Assembly: GCA_031423755.1 (NCBI GenBank)
Contig: JANPGC010000247.1
Location: forward strand, 1 to 13,318
Length of the DNA stretch: 13,318 nucleotides
Direction of reading: 5' to 3'
Source: JANMEX01 sp031423755
GTDB taxonomy: Bacteria; Pseudomonadota; Alphaproteobacteria; Rhizobiales; Rhizobiaceae
Positions within the stretch are counted from its first letter, which is position 1, and every line of letters begins with the position of its first letter. Shown piece by piece: positions 1-7,733 of this stretch. Below the pieces are notes generated by a model, which ran no database searches, had not been told where the DNA came from, and saw only the letters and a program-made list of their open reading frames with translations. The position numbers were made by a program, and so were the translations under genes.

Positions 1-1
1 A

Positions 2-82
2 ACTCTCGCTCCTGGCGCGTCGACGACGTTCACTGCCAACTACACGGTCACGCAGAACGACATCAACACGCTACAGCCGTAA
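2..82 (+). CDS. 3' end of a DUF11/DUF7507-type repeat surface protein (partial)
   Basis: Only the last 26 codons and a TAA stop lie in the window; the 5' part is off the left edge. The visible peptide starts TLAPGASTTFTANYTV and ends NDINTLQP. The pattern LAPG-x-(S/T)-x-TF-(S/T)-A-x-YT is typical of the last third of DUF11/DUF7507 beta-sandwich repeats in secreted bacterial proteins. The same pattern occurs in the next gene at about residues 138-155, so the two neighbours probably encode related exported proteins. The visible end stops roughly one beta-strand short of a full domain, which could be a natural terminus or a truncation. A stable hairpin follows 13 bases after the stop. Seen: reading frame and motif. 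Inferred: surface location and paralogy with the next gene. The function of the whole protein cannot be judged. Confidence 0.6.
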   Translation, partial: TLAPGASTTFTANYTVTQNDINTLQP

Positions 83-95
83 CCCGCATCGCTAC

Positions 96-120
96 CCCGC
101 GCCGCTTTCTGCGGCGCGGG
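96..120 (+). terminator. GC-rich hairpin after the upstream gene, likely terminator
   Basis: CCCGCGCCGC (96-105) and GCGGCGCGGG (111-120) form a perfect 10-bp stem around a 5-base loop, TTTCT. It begins 13 bases after the upstream stop codon. No run of T follows, so it is not a textbook intrinsic terminator; it could stop transcription weakly, protect the 3' end, or act as leader structure for the next gene, which starts 30 bases downstream. Confidence 0.6.
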
Positions 121-138
121 TGTCCACAAGACAAACCC

Positions 139-143
139 AAGAG
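139..143 (+). promoter_or_regulatory. Probable ribosome binding site for a TTG start
   Basis: AAGAG lies 7 bases before the TTG at 151. No comparable purine run precedes the alternative ATG at 184. This favours the TTG, although AAGAG is a weak match to the Shine-Dalgarno consensus. Confidence 0.4.
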
Positions 144-150
144 CGAACAT

Positions 151-3100
151 TTGACCAATCGCCTAACCATAGTTTCGGCCTTTATGCGTCGGCTTGCGGC
201 ACCCCTGCTTTCAGCAATGGTGATGGCTTCGGCCATCACCGGCTCGCAGGCGCAATTGGTGAACACGGGCCAGGTCAATGGAACACCGGTGGCAGGCAGC
301 ATTCCTTTGCCGCTTCCAACTTCAACAGTCAGCATTCCAGTTGCCGCCGCCACGCCAGCAATCACGGTCGTCAAGACCGTGACTGCAAATGACGAAAACG
401 GCGACGGTCACGGCCAAGTCGGCGAGACGCTTACCTACACTTTCAACGTAACGAACTCGGGCAACGTTACTCTCAACAATATATCCCTGTCAGACCCCAG
501 CGCGACGATGAGCGGTGGCCCGCTTGCAACGCTTGCGCCTGGAGCAACCGACAGCTCGACCTTCTCGGCAACCTACACTCTGGCGCCAGCGGATATTTCC
601 TCTGGCAGCCACTCCAATCAAGCCACTGCCACTGCAACATCAGCAGTTGTCGGTTCCCCACCGGGCGGCGTCACAGATCTTTCAGACAGTTCAAATCCAC
701 TCGATGGCCCCGGTCCGAACGATCCGACCGTGATCAGCATTACACCTGCGCCAATTGTAGCAGTTGACGACACCGGCTCGGCCAACGGCTCAATCGGCAT
801 TATGGTTCCGGCTCTCAATGTCTTGACCAATGACACGCTGAACGGCGTTGCGGTTGTCCCCGCAGATGTGACCATCACACCGGTCACCACAGGGCCGCTG
901 ACGGTCAATGCCGACGGCACGGTCAATGTCGCGCCGAACACACCGGCAGGGCCGTATACTATCACCTACACCGTCTGCGAGACACTGAACCCGGCAAACT
1001 GCGATACGGCCGATGTTGTCGTGTCAGTCTATGCGCCAACCATCGTCGCGGACAATGACAGCGCCTCGGGCATCAACGGTCTGATCGGTGCGCCGTTTGT
1101 GCTGAATGCATTTGCCAATGACACGCTCAATGGTGTGGCAGTGGTTCCGGCTGACTTGACGGTGACGATTGTCACGGCGGCAACCAATCCGAATGTGACA
1201 ATGAACCTTGCGACCGGCTCCGTCTCGGTGGCACCGGACACGGCGGCTGGCGTCTACACGATTACCTACCAGATTTGCGAGACGCTGAACCCGACCAACT
1301 GTGACACAGCCGTTGCTTCAGTGACGGTCGTTGCCCCCGCCATAGTCGCGTTTGATGACACCGGCTCTGCGAACGGCCTGACTGGCGGCACGGTTACCGC
1401 GCTCAACGTCCTGACCAACGACACGCTGAACGGTGTTGCCATTGTTCCGGCGGATGTCACCATCACACCAATCACCACAGGCCCGCTGACAGTCAACGCC
1501 GACGGCACGGTCACGGTCGCGCCGAATACACCGGCGGGTCCATATACGGTCAACTATACGGTCTGCGAGAATCTCAACCCGGCCAACTGCGATACCGCCG
1601 ATGTTGTGATCACGGTGACCGCCCCGGCCATCGTCGCAGTTGACGACGCTGGCTCGGCCAATGGCTTGACGGGCGGTGTTGTGCCTTCACTGAATGTTTT
1701 GGGCAATGACACGCTCAATGGCGTGGCGGTTGTTCCGGCAAATGTGACCATCACGCCGGTGACCACAGGTCCGCTGACAGTCAATGCTGATGGCACGGTG
1801 ACAGTCGCGCCGAACACCCCGGCCGGCCCGTATACGGTCAGCTATACGGTCTGCGATGCCATCAACCCGGCGAACTGCGACACAGCTGATGTCGTTGTCA
1901 CGGTATATGCCGCCTCCATTTTGGCAAATGACGACAGCGCGGCGGGCATCAACGGACTGACCGGCGCGGCGTCAGCCATCACTGCCTTTGTCAATGACAC
2001 ACTGAATGGCTTGGCAGTCGTTCCTGCCAACATAACTGCGACGATTGTCTCCCCTTCCACCAACCCGAACGTGACAATGAACCTTGCGACCGGTGTCGTA
2101 TCGGTTGCTCCGGGGACGGCAGCGGGCGTTTACACGATCACCTACCGTATATGCGAGAACCTGAACCCGGCCAACTGCGACACGGCAATTGCCTCGGTGA
2201 CGGTCGTTGCTCCGGCCATTGTGGCCGCTGATGACACCGGCACGGCCAATGGCTTCACCGGCGGCGTGGTGCCTTCGCTCAATGTCCTGACCAATGACAC
2301 GTTGAACGGTGTGGCGATTGTCCCCGCCGACGTAGTGATCACGCCGGTGACCACTGGCCCGCTGACAGTCAACGCCAACGGTACGGTCAACGTCGCGCCG
2401 AACACACCCGCAGGTCCGTATACAGTCAGCTACACCGTCTGCGAGATCTTGAACCCGGCGAACTGCGACACGGCTGATGTTGTGATTACGGTGAACGCGC
2501 CGGCCATTGTCGCGGTCGATGACACCGGAACTGCCAGCGGCATTACCGGCGGCACGGTTCCCTCGCTGAACGTCTTGGGCAATGACACGCTGAACGGCGT
2601 GGCGATCGACCCCGCCGACGTGACGATCACGCCTGTCACCACCGGACCGCTGACGGTCAATGCCGATGGCACGGTAGATGTCGCGCCGAACACACCGGCA
2701 GGCCCATACACGGTCAGCTACACAGCTTGCGAGATATTGAACCCGGCAAACTGCGACACGGCTGATGTCGTGATCACAGTCACAGCTCCCACCATCCTTA
2801 CCAGCGACGATACAGGCTCGACCAACGACCCGATATCCACCACGGTTCCATTGCTCAACGTCTTGGACAACGACACACTGAACGGCGTGGCGATTGTTCC
2901 CGCTGAAGTGACGATCACTCCGGTGACCACCGGTCCGCTGACGGTCAACGCCGACGGAACAGTGGCCATCGTGCCGGACACTGTCGCCGGGATTTACACG
3001 GTGGCCTATACGGTTTGCGAGATATTGAACCCGGCAAATTGTGATACCGCCGACGCCGTCATCACCGTTTCGCCACCCACGCTCCTCGCTGCTGATGATG

Positions 3101-6100
3101 CGGGTTCGGCGAATGGCCTGACCGGCGGCACAGTGCCTGCGCTCAACGTCCTGGACAATGACACGCTGAACGGCATTCCCGTCAATCCGGCTAAGCTAAC
3201 GATCACTCAAGTTACGACCGGCCCGCTGACGGTTAACCCGGACGGCACGGTGACCGTTGCGCCGAACACGCCCGCTGGTCCGTATACCGTCACTTACACG
3301 GTGTGTGAGGTTTTGAACCCGGCCAACTGCGATACCGCAGATGTGGTGATCACGGTTGGCGCGGCGCCGATCATTGCGGCAGATGATTCCAATCCAGGGT
3401 TCGACGGCCTTAACGGCGGCACAAATGTGGTCAACGTCCTGACAAACGACACTTTGAACGGAACTCAGCCAACCGTCGGGACGCTGGGCAATGTGACAAT
3501 GTCCATCGTAACGCCAGCCGCCTCCATCAACGGCGGTCCGGTTCCGGTGCTCGATCCTGCAACCGGCTTTGTCTCCCTCCCTGCCGGGACGCCATCCGGC
3601 CCCTACACGATTGTCTACGAAATTTGCGAGGTTCTGAACCCTGCGAACTGTGATCAGGCCTTCGAAGTGATCGACGTCCAGCCTCTGGTCGTCGAAGCCG
3701 TGGACGATACGCCTCCGCCGGTTGTCGGCGCGGTCGGCAATCCTTCTGTTGTGAATGTATTCAACAATGACACGCTAAACCTAAACCCGCTCAACAGTGC
3801 TGACGTGGTCACGACGGTTGTCACGCCTGCCTCCGACCCGGCGGTTGCACTGGACACCTCGACGGGCATTGTTTCTGTTGCCCCCGGCGTCCCGGCTGGG
3901 GTCTATACAATCACGTATAGCATATGCGCCGTGCTGACCCCAACTTGCGGCACAGCAGTTGTGACTGTGACCGTGACGGCAGCACCCATCGTTGCGGTTG
4001 ACGACACCGGCTCGGCCAACGGCCTGACCGGCGGTGTGATCCCCTCGCTGAACGTCCTGACAAATGACACGCTGAGCGGCGTGGCGATTGTTCCTGCGGA
4101 TGTGACAATCACGCCCGTCACCACCGGCCCGTTGACGGTCAACGCTGACGGCACCGTAACTGTCGCGCCGAACACACCGGCGGGTCCGTACACGGTCAGC
4201 TATACGGTTTGCGAGATACTAAACCCGGCCAACTGCGACACTGCCGATGTCGTGATCACAGTCTTTGCTCCCGCTATTGCCGCGGTTGATGATACCGGCT
4301 CGGCCAACGGCCTGACGGGCGGTGTGGTTCCAGCGCTGAACGTCCTGACAAATGACACGCTGATCGGCGTGGCGATTGTTCCTGCAGATGTGACAATCAC
4401 GCCCGTCACCACCGGCCCGTTGACGGTCAACGCTGACGGCACCGTAACTGTCGCGCCGAACACACCGGCCGGGCCTTACACGGTTAGCTACACAGTTTGC
4501 GAGATCCTCAATCCGGCGAACTGCGACACGGCGGATGTTGTGGTAACGGTCTATGCAGCATCTATCGTTGCCAATGATGACAGCGCCACTGGCATCAACG
4601 GCCTGACCGGCGCGCCGAGTGCCATCAACGCCTTTGCCAACGATACGCTCAATGGCGTTGCCATAGTCACGGCCAACGTCACGGCAACAATTGTCACCCC
4701 ATCAACAAACCCGAACGTCACGATGGATCTGGCAACGGGCGTGGTCTCGGTGGCTCCGGACACAGCGGCGGGTCCTTATACGATTACCTATCGGATTTGT
4801 GAGAACCTGAACCCGACGAACTGCGACACGGCCATCGTGTCGGTGACGGTTGTTGCTTCGGCAATAGTTGCGGCTGACGACGCGGGCACGGCCAACGGTC
4901 TGACAGGTGGCGTGGTTCCGGCTCTGAATGTTATGGCCAACGACACTCTGAACGGTGTGGCGATTATCCCCGCTGATGTGACGATCACGCCAGTGACGAC
5001 CGGCCCCCTGACGGTCAACGCCAATGGCACCGTGAATGTTGCGCCGAACACGTCGGCGGGTCCATACACGGTCAGCTACACCGTCTGCGAAATATTGAAC
5101 CCGGCGAACTGCGACACGGCCGATGTCGTTGTCACCGTTGTTGCCGCGTCCATCGCTGCCAATGACAACAGTGTGACGGACGTCAACGGTCTGACGGGCG
5201 CGCCGACTGCTCTGACAGCATTTGCCAATGACACGCTGAACGGCGTCGCCGTTGTTCCGGCCAACATCACCGCAACGATTGTCACGCCGTCAACAAATCC
5301 GAACGTGACGATGAACCTGTTGACGGGCGTCGTCTCGGTGGCGCCGGATACGGCGGCGGGTGTCTACACGATCACTTACCGCATTTGCGAGAAACTGAAC
5401 CCTGCCAACTGTGACACTGCCATAGCCTCGGTGACGGTCGTCGCTCCGGCCGTCGTTGCAGTCAATGACATCGGCACAGCAAATGGGCTGACCGGCGGTG
5501 TTGTGCCCTTGCTGAGCGTTCTTGCCAACGACCTTCTGAATGGCGTGGCGATTAACCCTGCAGATGTAACGATCACGCCAGTCACCACGGGTCCGCTGAC
5601 GCTCAACGCTGATGGCACCGTGACGGTCGCCCCGAACACGCCGGAAGGTGTTTACACTGTCAGCTACACAGTCTGCGAGATATTGAACCCAACAAACTGC
5701 GACACAGCCGACGTTGTGATTACGGTTGAGGTTCCCTCAAACAGGGTCTCCGGCGTCATATATGAAGACAGCAACAGCAATGGTGTGCTCAACGGCGGTG
5801 AAGCTGTCGCCGGTGGTTACACTGTCCAGCTGGTCCAGAACGGCGTTGTCATCGCCACGACAACATCCGCTCCGGATGGATCATACGGGTTCGACGATAT
5901 TATTTCGGGCACCGGTTACTCAATTGCCGCCGTCAATCCAGCAACCGGAAATGTAGTATCCGGAAGAGGGACATTTGACGTCACCGCATCGTCAATCATC
6001 GTCGATGTCAATTTGCCGATTGATCCATCCGGCGTGGTCTATGACACCCTGACACGCGCGCCGATTGCCGGGGCGACGCTCGAACTGACCAATGCGTCCG

Positions 6101-7455
6101 GCGCGGCGCTCCCTGCGGCCTGCTTTGCCTCTCCCGACCAGCAGCCGCAAACCACGGGCGCGGATGGCGAATACCGTTTTGACGTCTTTGCGGGCATGAA
6201 CGCTGCGTGTCCTGTAGGACAGAGCGAGTACCGCCTGCGGATCGTCGCACCGGCAGGTTATCTGGCCGCGCCGTCCACTTCCATTCTTCCGCAGACAGGC
6301 GCACTCGATGCAACGATCTGTCCGGTTGACAGCACCTCAGGTGGCTCTTGTGCGGTCCAGCCGCAGAATACCGCTCCGTCCGGCGGTGTCGCGACGACCT
6401 ATTTCCTCGCATTCCTCTTGCAGGCGGGCGATCCGAACGTCGTTCACAACCACATTCCTCTCGATCCCATTGTCGTTATCCCCGGCGATGTAAGCGTCAC
6501 CAAGACGGCGCGCAGCCAGATCGGTCTTCGTGGCGGCGTAATGACTTACACCATCACAGCCACCAACAATGGCGGGTCCGTGACGAGCACACTCAATCTG
6601 GTTGATCAGATGCCAGCCGGTTTCACGCTTGTTGAAAATTCGGCAACACTGGGCGGCGCGCCTGTTGCGGCCGTTGTCAGCGGAAGGTCAATCCGGCTGC
6701 CGGATGTCACGATCCCCGCCTCTGGAAGGGTGATTGCTGTGCTGCAACTGCGCATTCCGGTCAACGCTTCGCCTGGCGAGTATGTCAACAATGCTTTTGC
6801 GATCGACGCCGTGACTGGCGACCGTGTCGGCACTGGCGGCAGCGCGACGATCCGCATCATGACTGAAGCCGTGTTCGATTGCGGCGATGTGATCGGCAAG
6901 GTGTTCGATGACCGCAACTCGAATGGCTATCAGGACGAAGGTGAACTCGGAATCGCCGGAGTGCGTCTCGCCACGGTAAAGGGCGAACTGATCACCACTG
7001 ACAAAAATGGGCAGTATCATGTTCCGTGCGCGATGCTACCCGACCAGAAGATCGGCTCGAATTTCATCCTGAAACTGGACAGCAGAACGTTGCCGACCGG
7101 CTACCGGATCACCACGGAAAATCCACGTGTCATCCGTCTGACGGCAGGCAAGATCGCCAAGTTGAATTTCGGTGCGACGATCGGGCGTGTGGTCCGGCTC
7201 GACCTGCGCGGCGACGCCTTTGATGCCTCCTCAACCCGCTTGAAGCCGGAGTGGGAGTCGGGACTTGATGGGCTCATCGCGACACTTGCGCAGAAGAACT
7301 CGATACTGCGCCTGACTTATTTCGAAGGTGACGACCCGAGAGCCCTGTCAAGGCAAAGGGCAGCGGCAGTCAAGAAGATGATCGAGGCGAAGTGGAAGCG
7401 CCAGGGCGCTGACTACAAACTGCTGATTGAGGTTGAGTTTGTGAAACGGCAGTAA
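151..7455 (+). CDS. Giant Ig-like repeat surface protein with C-terminal OmpA-like domain
   Basis: A 2434-residue exported protein, probably a cell-envelope fibre or adhesin. Order of parts: signal peptide with likely cleavage after SQA (residue 34); a DUF7507/DUF11-like domain (about 70-165) with a D-x-N-x-D-G calcium loop at 81-86; 17 tandem Ig/cadherin-like units (201-1862); an SdrD-B-like domain (about 1867-1935) with D-x-N-x-N-G at 1873-1878; a CarboxypepD-reg/SdrD-like domain (from about 1959); a DUF11 domain (about 2110-2240); a second SdrD-B-like domain with D-x-N-x-N-G at 2254-2259; and an OmpA-like C-terminus (about 2346-2434). In the last part, D2394/D2395 and R2403 within an LS-x-x-RA motif match the residues that bind diaminopimelate in OmpA_C domains, with a shortened loop. 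There are about 40 cysteines by eye, almost all paired. The TTG start is chosen for its upstream AAGAG; ATG 184 (residue 12) gives a shorter signal peptide and is the alternative. Export and the domain calls are well supported. Ligand and role are unknown, and how the stalk would reach the surface is not shown. Confidence 0.85.
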   Translation: MTNRLTIVSAFMRRLAAPLLSAMVMASAITGSQAQLVNTGQVNGTPVAGSIPLPLPTSTVSIPVAAATPAITVVKTVTANDENGDGHGQVGETLTYTFNVTNSGNVTLNNISLSDPSATMSGGPLATLAPGATDSSTFSATYTLAPADISSGSHSNQATATATSAVVGSPPGGVTDLSDSSNPLDGPGPNDPTVISITPAPIVAVDDTGSANGSIGIMVPALNVLTNDTLNGVAVVPADVTITPVTTGPLTVNADGTVNVAPNTPAGPYTITYTVCETLNPANCDTADVVVSVYAPTIVADNDSASGINGLIGAPFVLNAFANDTLNGVAVVPADLTVTIVTAATNPNVTMNLATGSVSVAPDTAAGVYTITYQICETLNPTNCDTAVASVTVVAPAIVAFDDTGSANGLTGGTVTALNVLTNDTLNGVAIVPADVTITPITTGPLTVNADGTVTVAPNTPAGPYTVNYTVCENLNPANCDTADVVITVTAPAIVAVDDAGSANGLTGGVVPSLNVLGNDTLNGVAVVPANVTITPVTTGPLTVNADGTVTVAPNTPAGPYTVSYTVCDAINPANCDTADVVVTVYAASILANDDSAAGINGLTGAASAITAFVNDTLNGLAVVPANITATIVSPSTNPNVTMNLATGVVSVAPGTAAGVYTITYRICENLNPANCDTAIASVTVVAPAIVAADDTGTANGFTGGVVPSLNVLTNDTLNGVAIVPADVVITPVTTGPLTVNANGTVNVAPNTPAGPYTVSYTVCEILNPANCDTADVVITVNAPAIVAVDDTGTASGITGGTVPSLNVLGNDTLNGVAIDPADVTITPVTTGPLTVNADGTVDVAPNTPAGPYTVSYTACEILNPANCDTADVVITVTAPTILTSDDTGSTNDPISTTVPLLNVLDNDTLNGVAIVPAEVTITPVTTGPLTVNADGTVAIVPDTVAGIYTVAYTVCEILNPANCDTADAVITVSPPTLLAADDAGSANGLTGGTVPALNVLDNDTLNGIPVNPAKLTITQVTTGPLTVNPDGTVTVAPNTPAGPYTVTYTVCEVLNPANCDTADVVITVGAAPIIAADDSNPGFDGLNGGTNVVNVLTNDTLNGTQPTVGTLGNVTMSIVTPAASINGGPVPVLDPATGFVSLPAGTPSGPYTIVYEICEVLNPANCDQAFEVIDVQPLVVEAVDDTPPPVVGAVGNPSVVNVFNNDTLNLNPLNSADVVTTVVTPASDPAVALDTSTGIVSVAPGVPAGVYTITYSICAVLTPTCGTAVVTVTVTAAPIVAVDDTGSANGLTGGVIPSLNVLTNDTLSGVAIVPADVTITPVTTGPLTVNADGTVTVAPNTPAGPYTVSYTVCEILNPANCDTADVVITVFAPAIAAVDDTGSANGLTGGVVPALNVLTNDTLIGVAIVPADVTITPVTTGPLTVNADGTVTVAPNTPAGPYTVSYTVCEILNPANCDTADVVVTVYAASIVANDDSATGINGLTGAPSAINAFANDTLNGVAIVTANVTATIVTPSTNPNVTMDLATGVVSVAPDTAAGPYTITYRICENLNPTNCDTAIVSVTVVASAIVAADDAGTANGLTGGVVPALNVMANDTLNGVAIIPADVTITPVTTGPLTVNANGTVNVAPNTSAGPYTVSYTVCEILNPANCDTADVVVTVVAASIAANDNSVTDVNGLTGAPTALTAFANDTLNGVAVVPANITATIVTPSTNPNVTMNLLTGVVSVAPDTAAGVYTITYRICEKLNPANCDTAIASVTVVAPAVVAVNDIGTANGLTGGVVPLLSVLANDLLNGVAINPADVTITPVTTGPLTLNADGTVTVAPNTPEGVYTVSYTVCEILNPTNCDTADVVITVEVPSNRVSGVIYEDSNSNGVLNGGEAVAGGYTVQLVQNGVVIATTTSAPDGSYGFDDIISGTGYSIAAVNPATGNVVSGRGTFDVTASSIIVDVNLPIDPSGVVYDTLTRAPIAGATLELTNASGAALPAACFASPDQQPQTTGADGEYRFDVFAGMNAACPVGQSEYRLRIVAPAGYLAAPSTSILPQTGALDATICPVDSTSGGSCAVQPQNTAPSGGVATTYFLAFLLQAGDPNVVHNHIPLDPIVVIPGDVSVTKTARSQIGLRGGVMTYTITATNNGGSVTSTLNLVDQMPAGFTLVENSATLGGAPVAAVVSGRSIRLPDVTIPASGRVIAVLQLRIPVNASPGEYVNNAFAIDAVTGDRVGTGGSATIRIMTEAVFDCGDVIGKVFDDRNSNGYQDEGELGIAGVRLATVKGELITTDKNGQYHVPCAMLPDQKIGSNFILKLDSRTLPTGYRITTENPRVIRLTAGKIAKLNFGATIGRVVRLDLRGDAFDASSTRLKPEWESGLDGLIATLAQKNSILRLTYFEGDDPRALSRQRAAAVKKMIEAKWKRQGADYKLLIEVEFVKRQ
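4046..4181 (+). repeat. Near-identical DNA repeat, copy 1 (in unit 12)
   Basis: This 136-bp stretch matches 4334-4469, exactly 288 bp downstream, at all but two positions by my reading (4076 g versus 4364 t; 4098 g versus 4386 a). Other units differ at many synonymous sites, so these two copies look recently duplicated or homogenised by gene conversion. Confidence 0.85.
4334..4469 (+). repeat. Near-identical DNA repeat, copy 2 (in unit 13)
   Basis: Second copy of the 136-bp repeat at 4046-4181, in the same reading frame one unit later. The last 83 bp of the pair are identical, long enough to support homologous recombination that would add or remove one 96-residue unit. Confidence 0.85.
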
Positions 7456-7608
7456 GTGCCTGCGAGCTGAAAGGTTCTGGGTACCATTGGCTTGAGTTTT
7501 TTGTCCATGTTTGCGAGTGCACGCGCCCCAGCATGGAGGGTCGACGGTCTGTACAAGACTCGCGACCCGACACGCTGGCCCGTGGCCGCCTGTCAAAGCG
7601 TTAAGAGT

Positions 7609-7629
7609 CTGAAGTGATTCAGTTTTTTT
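7609..7629 (+). terminator. Weak intrinsic terminator candidate
   Basis: CTGAA (7609-7613), loop GTGA and TTCAG (7618-7622) form a 5-bp stem followed directly by seven T (7623-7629). The layout is right for a Rho-independent terminator but the stem is short and AT-rich. It lies 154 bases after the stop of the repeat-protein gene and would separate that transcript from the barrel gene. Confidence 0.35.
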
Positions 7630-7668
7630 GAGTGATTCCGCCTGAAACCAAGCCATTGCGTGCCTGAA

Positions 7669-7684
7669 TTAGCGTTCTGTTAAC
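7669..7684 (+). promoter_or_regulatory. CtrA-like box upstream of the barrel gene
   Basis: TTAG, seven bases, then TTAAC matches the CtrA consensus TTAA-N7-TTAAC at 8 of 9 fixed positions. It lies about 50 bp ahead of the start codon at 7734, within the GANTC cluster. TTAACC here and GGTTAG at 7702-7707 also form a short inverted repeat. Assignment is by pattern only. Confidence 0.35.
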
Positions 7685-7723
7685 CGTGTCTGTTTACCCG
7701 TGGTTAGGGAAATTGGATTCCGT

Positions 7724-7728
7724 GGGGA
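7724..7728 (+). promoter_or_regulatory. Ribosome binding site of the barrel gene
   Basis: GGGGA lies five bases before the ATG at 7734 and supports that start over the in-frame ATG at 7764, which has only AGGG at 7752-7755. Confidence 0.6.
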
Positions 7729-7733
7729 CGTGA

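Larger units (their letters stand above)
751..5736 (+). repeat. Tandem array of 17 Ig-like coding repeats (288/300-bp period)
   Basis: Units start at 751, 1039, 1339, 1627, 1915, 2215, 2503, 2791, 3079, 3367, 3688, 3985, 4273, 4561, 4861, 5149 and 5449. Eleven units (1, 3, 4, 6-9, 12, 13, 15, 17) are 96-residue class A, with the core TITPVTTGPLTVNADGTV. Four (2, 5, 14, 16) are 100-residue class B, with NPNVTMNLATG and ending in VTVVAP or a close variant. Units 10 (107 residues) and 11 (99 residues) are divergent. Almost every unit has NDTLNG near position 27-32, and the cysteines are spaced C-x7-C (typically CEILNPANC) near the end; unit 11 has C-x6-C. The fold resembles Big_9/cadherin-like bacterial Ig domains (family assignment by pattern only). 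The Asp- and Asn-rich unit starts suggest calcium at the domain junctions. Confidence 0.93.
7557..7720. promoter_or_regulatory. Cluster of five GANTC (CcrM-type) sites in the intergenic gap
   Basis: The 278-bp gap (7456-7733) between the repeat protein and the barrel gene holds GACTC at 7557, GAGTC at 7605, and GATTC at 7616, 7634 and 7716. About 0.6 would be expected by chance in 164 bp at uniform base composition. In alphaproteobacteria GANTC is methylated by CcrM, and such sites gather in some cell-cycle promoters. The octamer AGTGATTC is also repeated directly at 7613 and 7631. I see no coding sequence in this gap and no convincing sigma-70 promoter. Confidence 0.45.

Noticed and set aside
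618..5639. A periodic family of minus-strand open frames (about 65-115 codons) with similar sequences, such as those near 1266-1553, 1554-1817 and 4200-4463
   Set aside because: They recur exactly with the repeat period and mirror the sense codons of the array; they lack ribosome sites and are antisense shadows of the repeats.
751..5736. CRISPR array or non-coding satellite as an explanation of the periodicity
   Set aside because: The period is 288/300 bp, always a multiple of three, with an open reading frame and protein-level conservation throughout; it is a coding domain array.
7480..7505. T-run near 7497-7502 as an intrinsic terminator right after the repeat gene
   Set aside because: Upstream sequence offers only a 3-bp stem (TGG/CCA); the hairpin at 7609 is a better candidate.
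7348..7656. Minus-strand frame of 102 codons spanning the end of the repeat gene and the intergenic gap
   Set aside because: No ribosome site or domain; the composition looks random and half of it is antisense to coding sequence.
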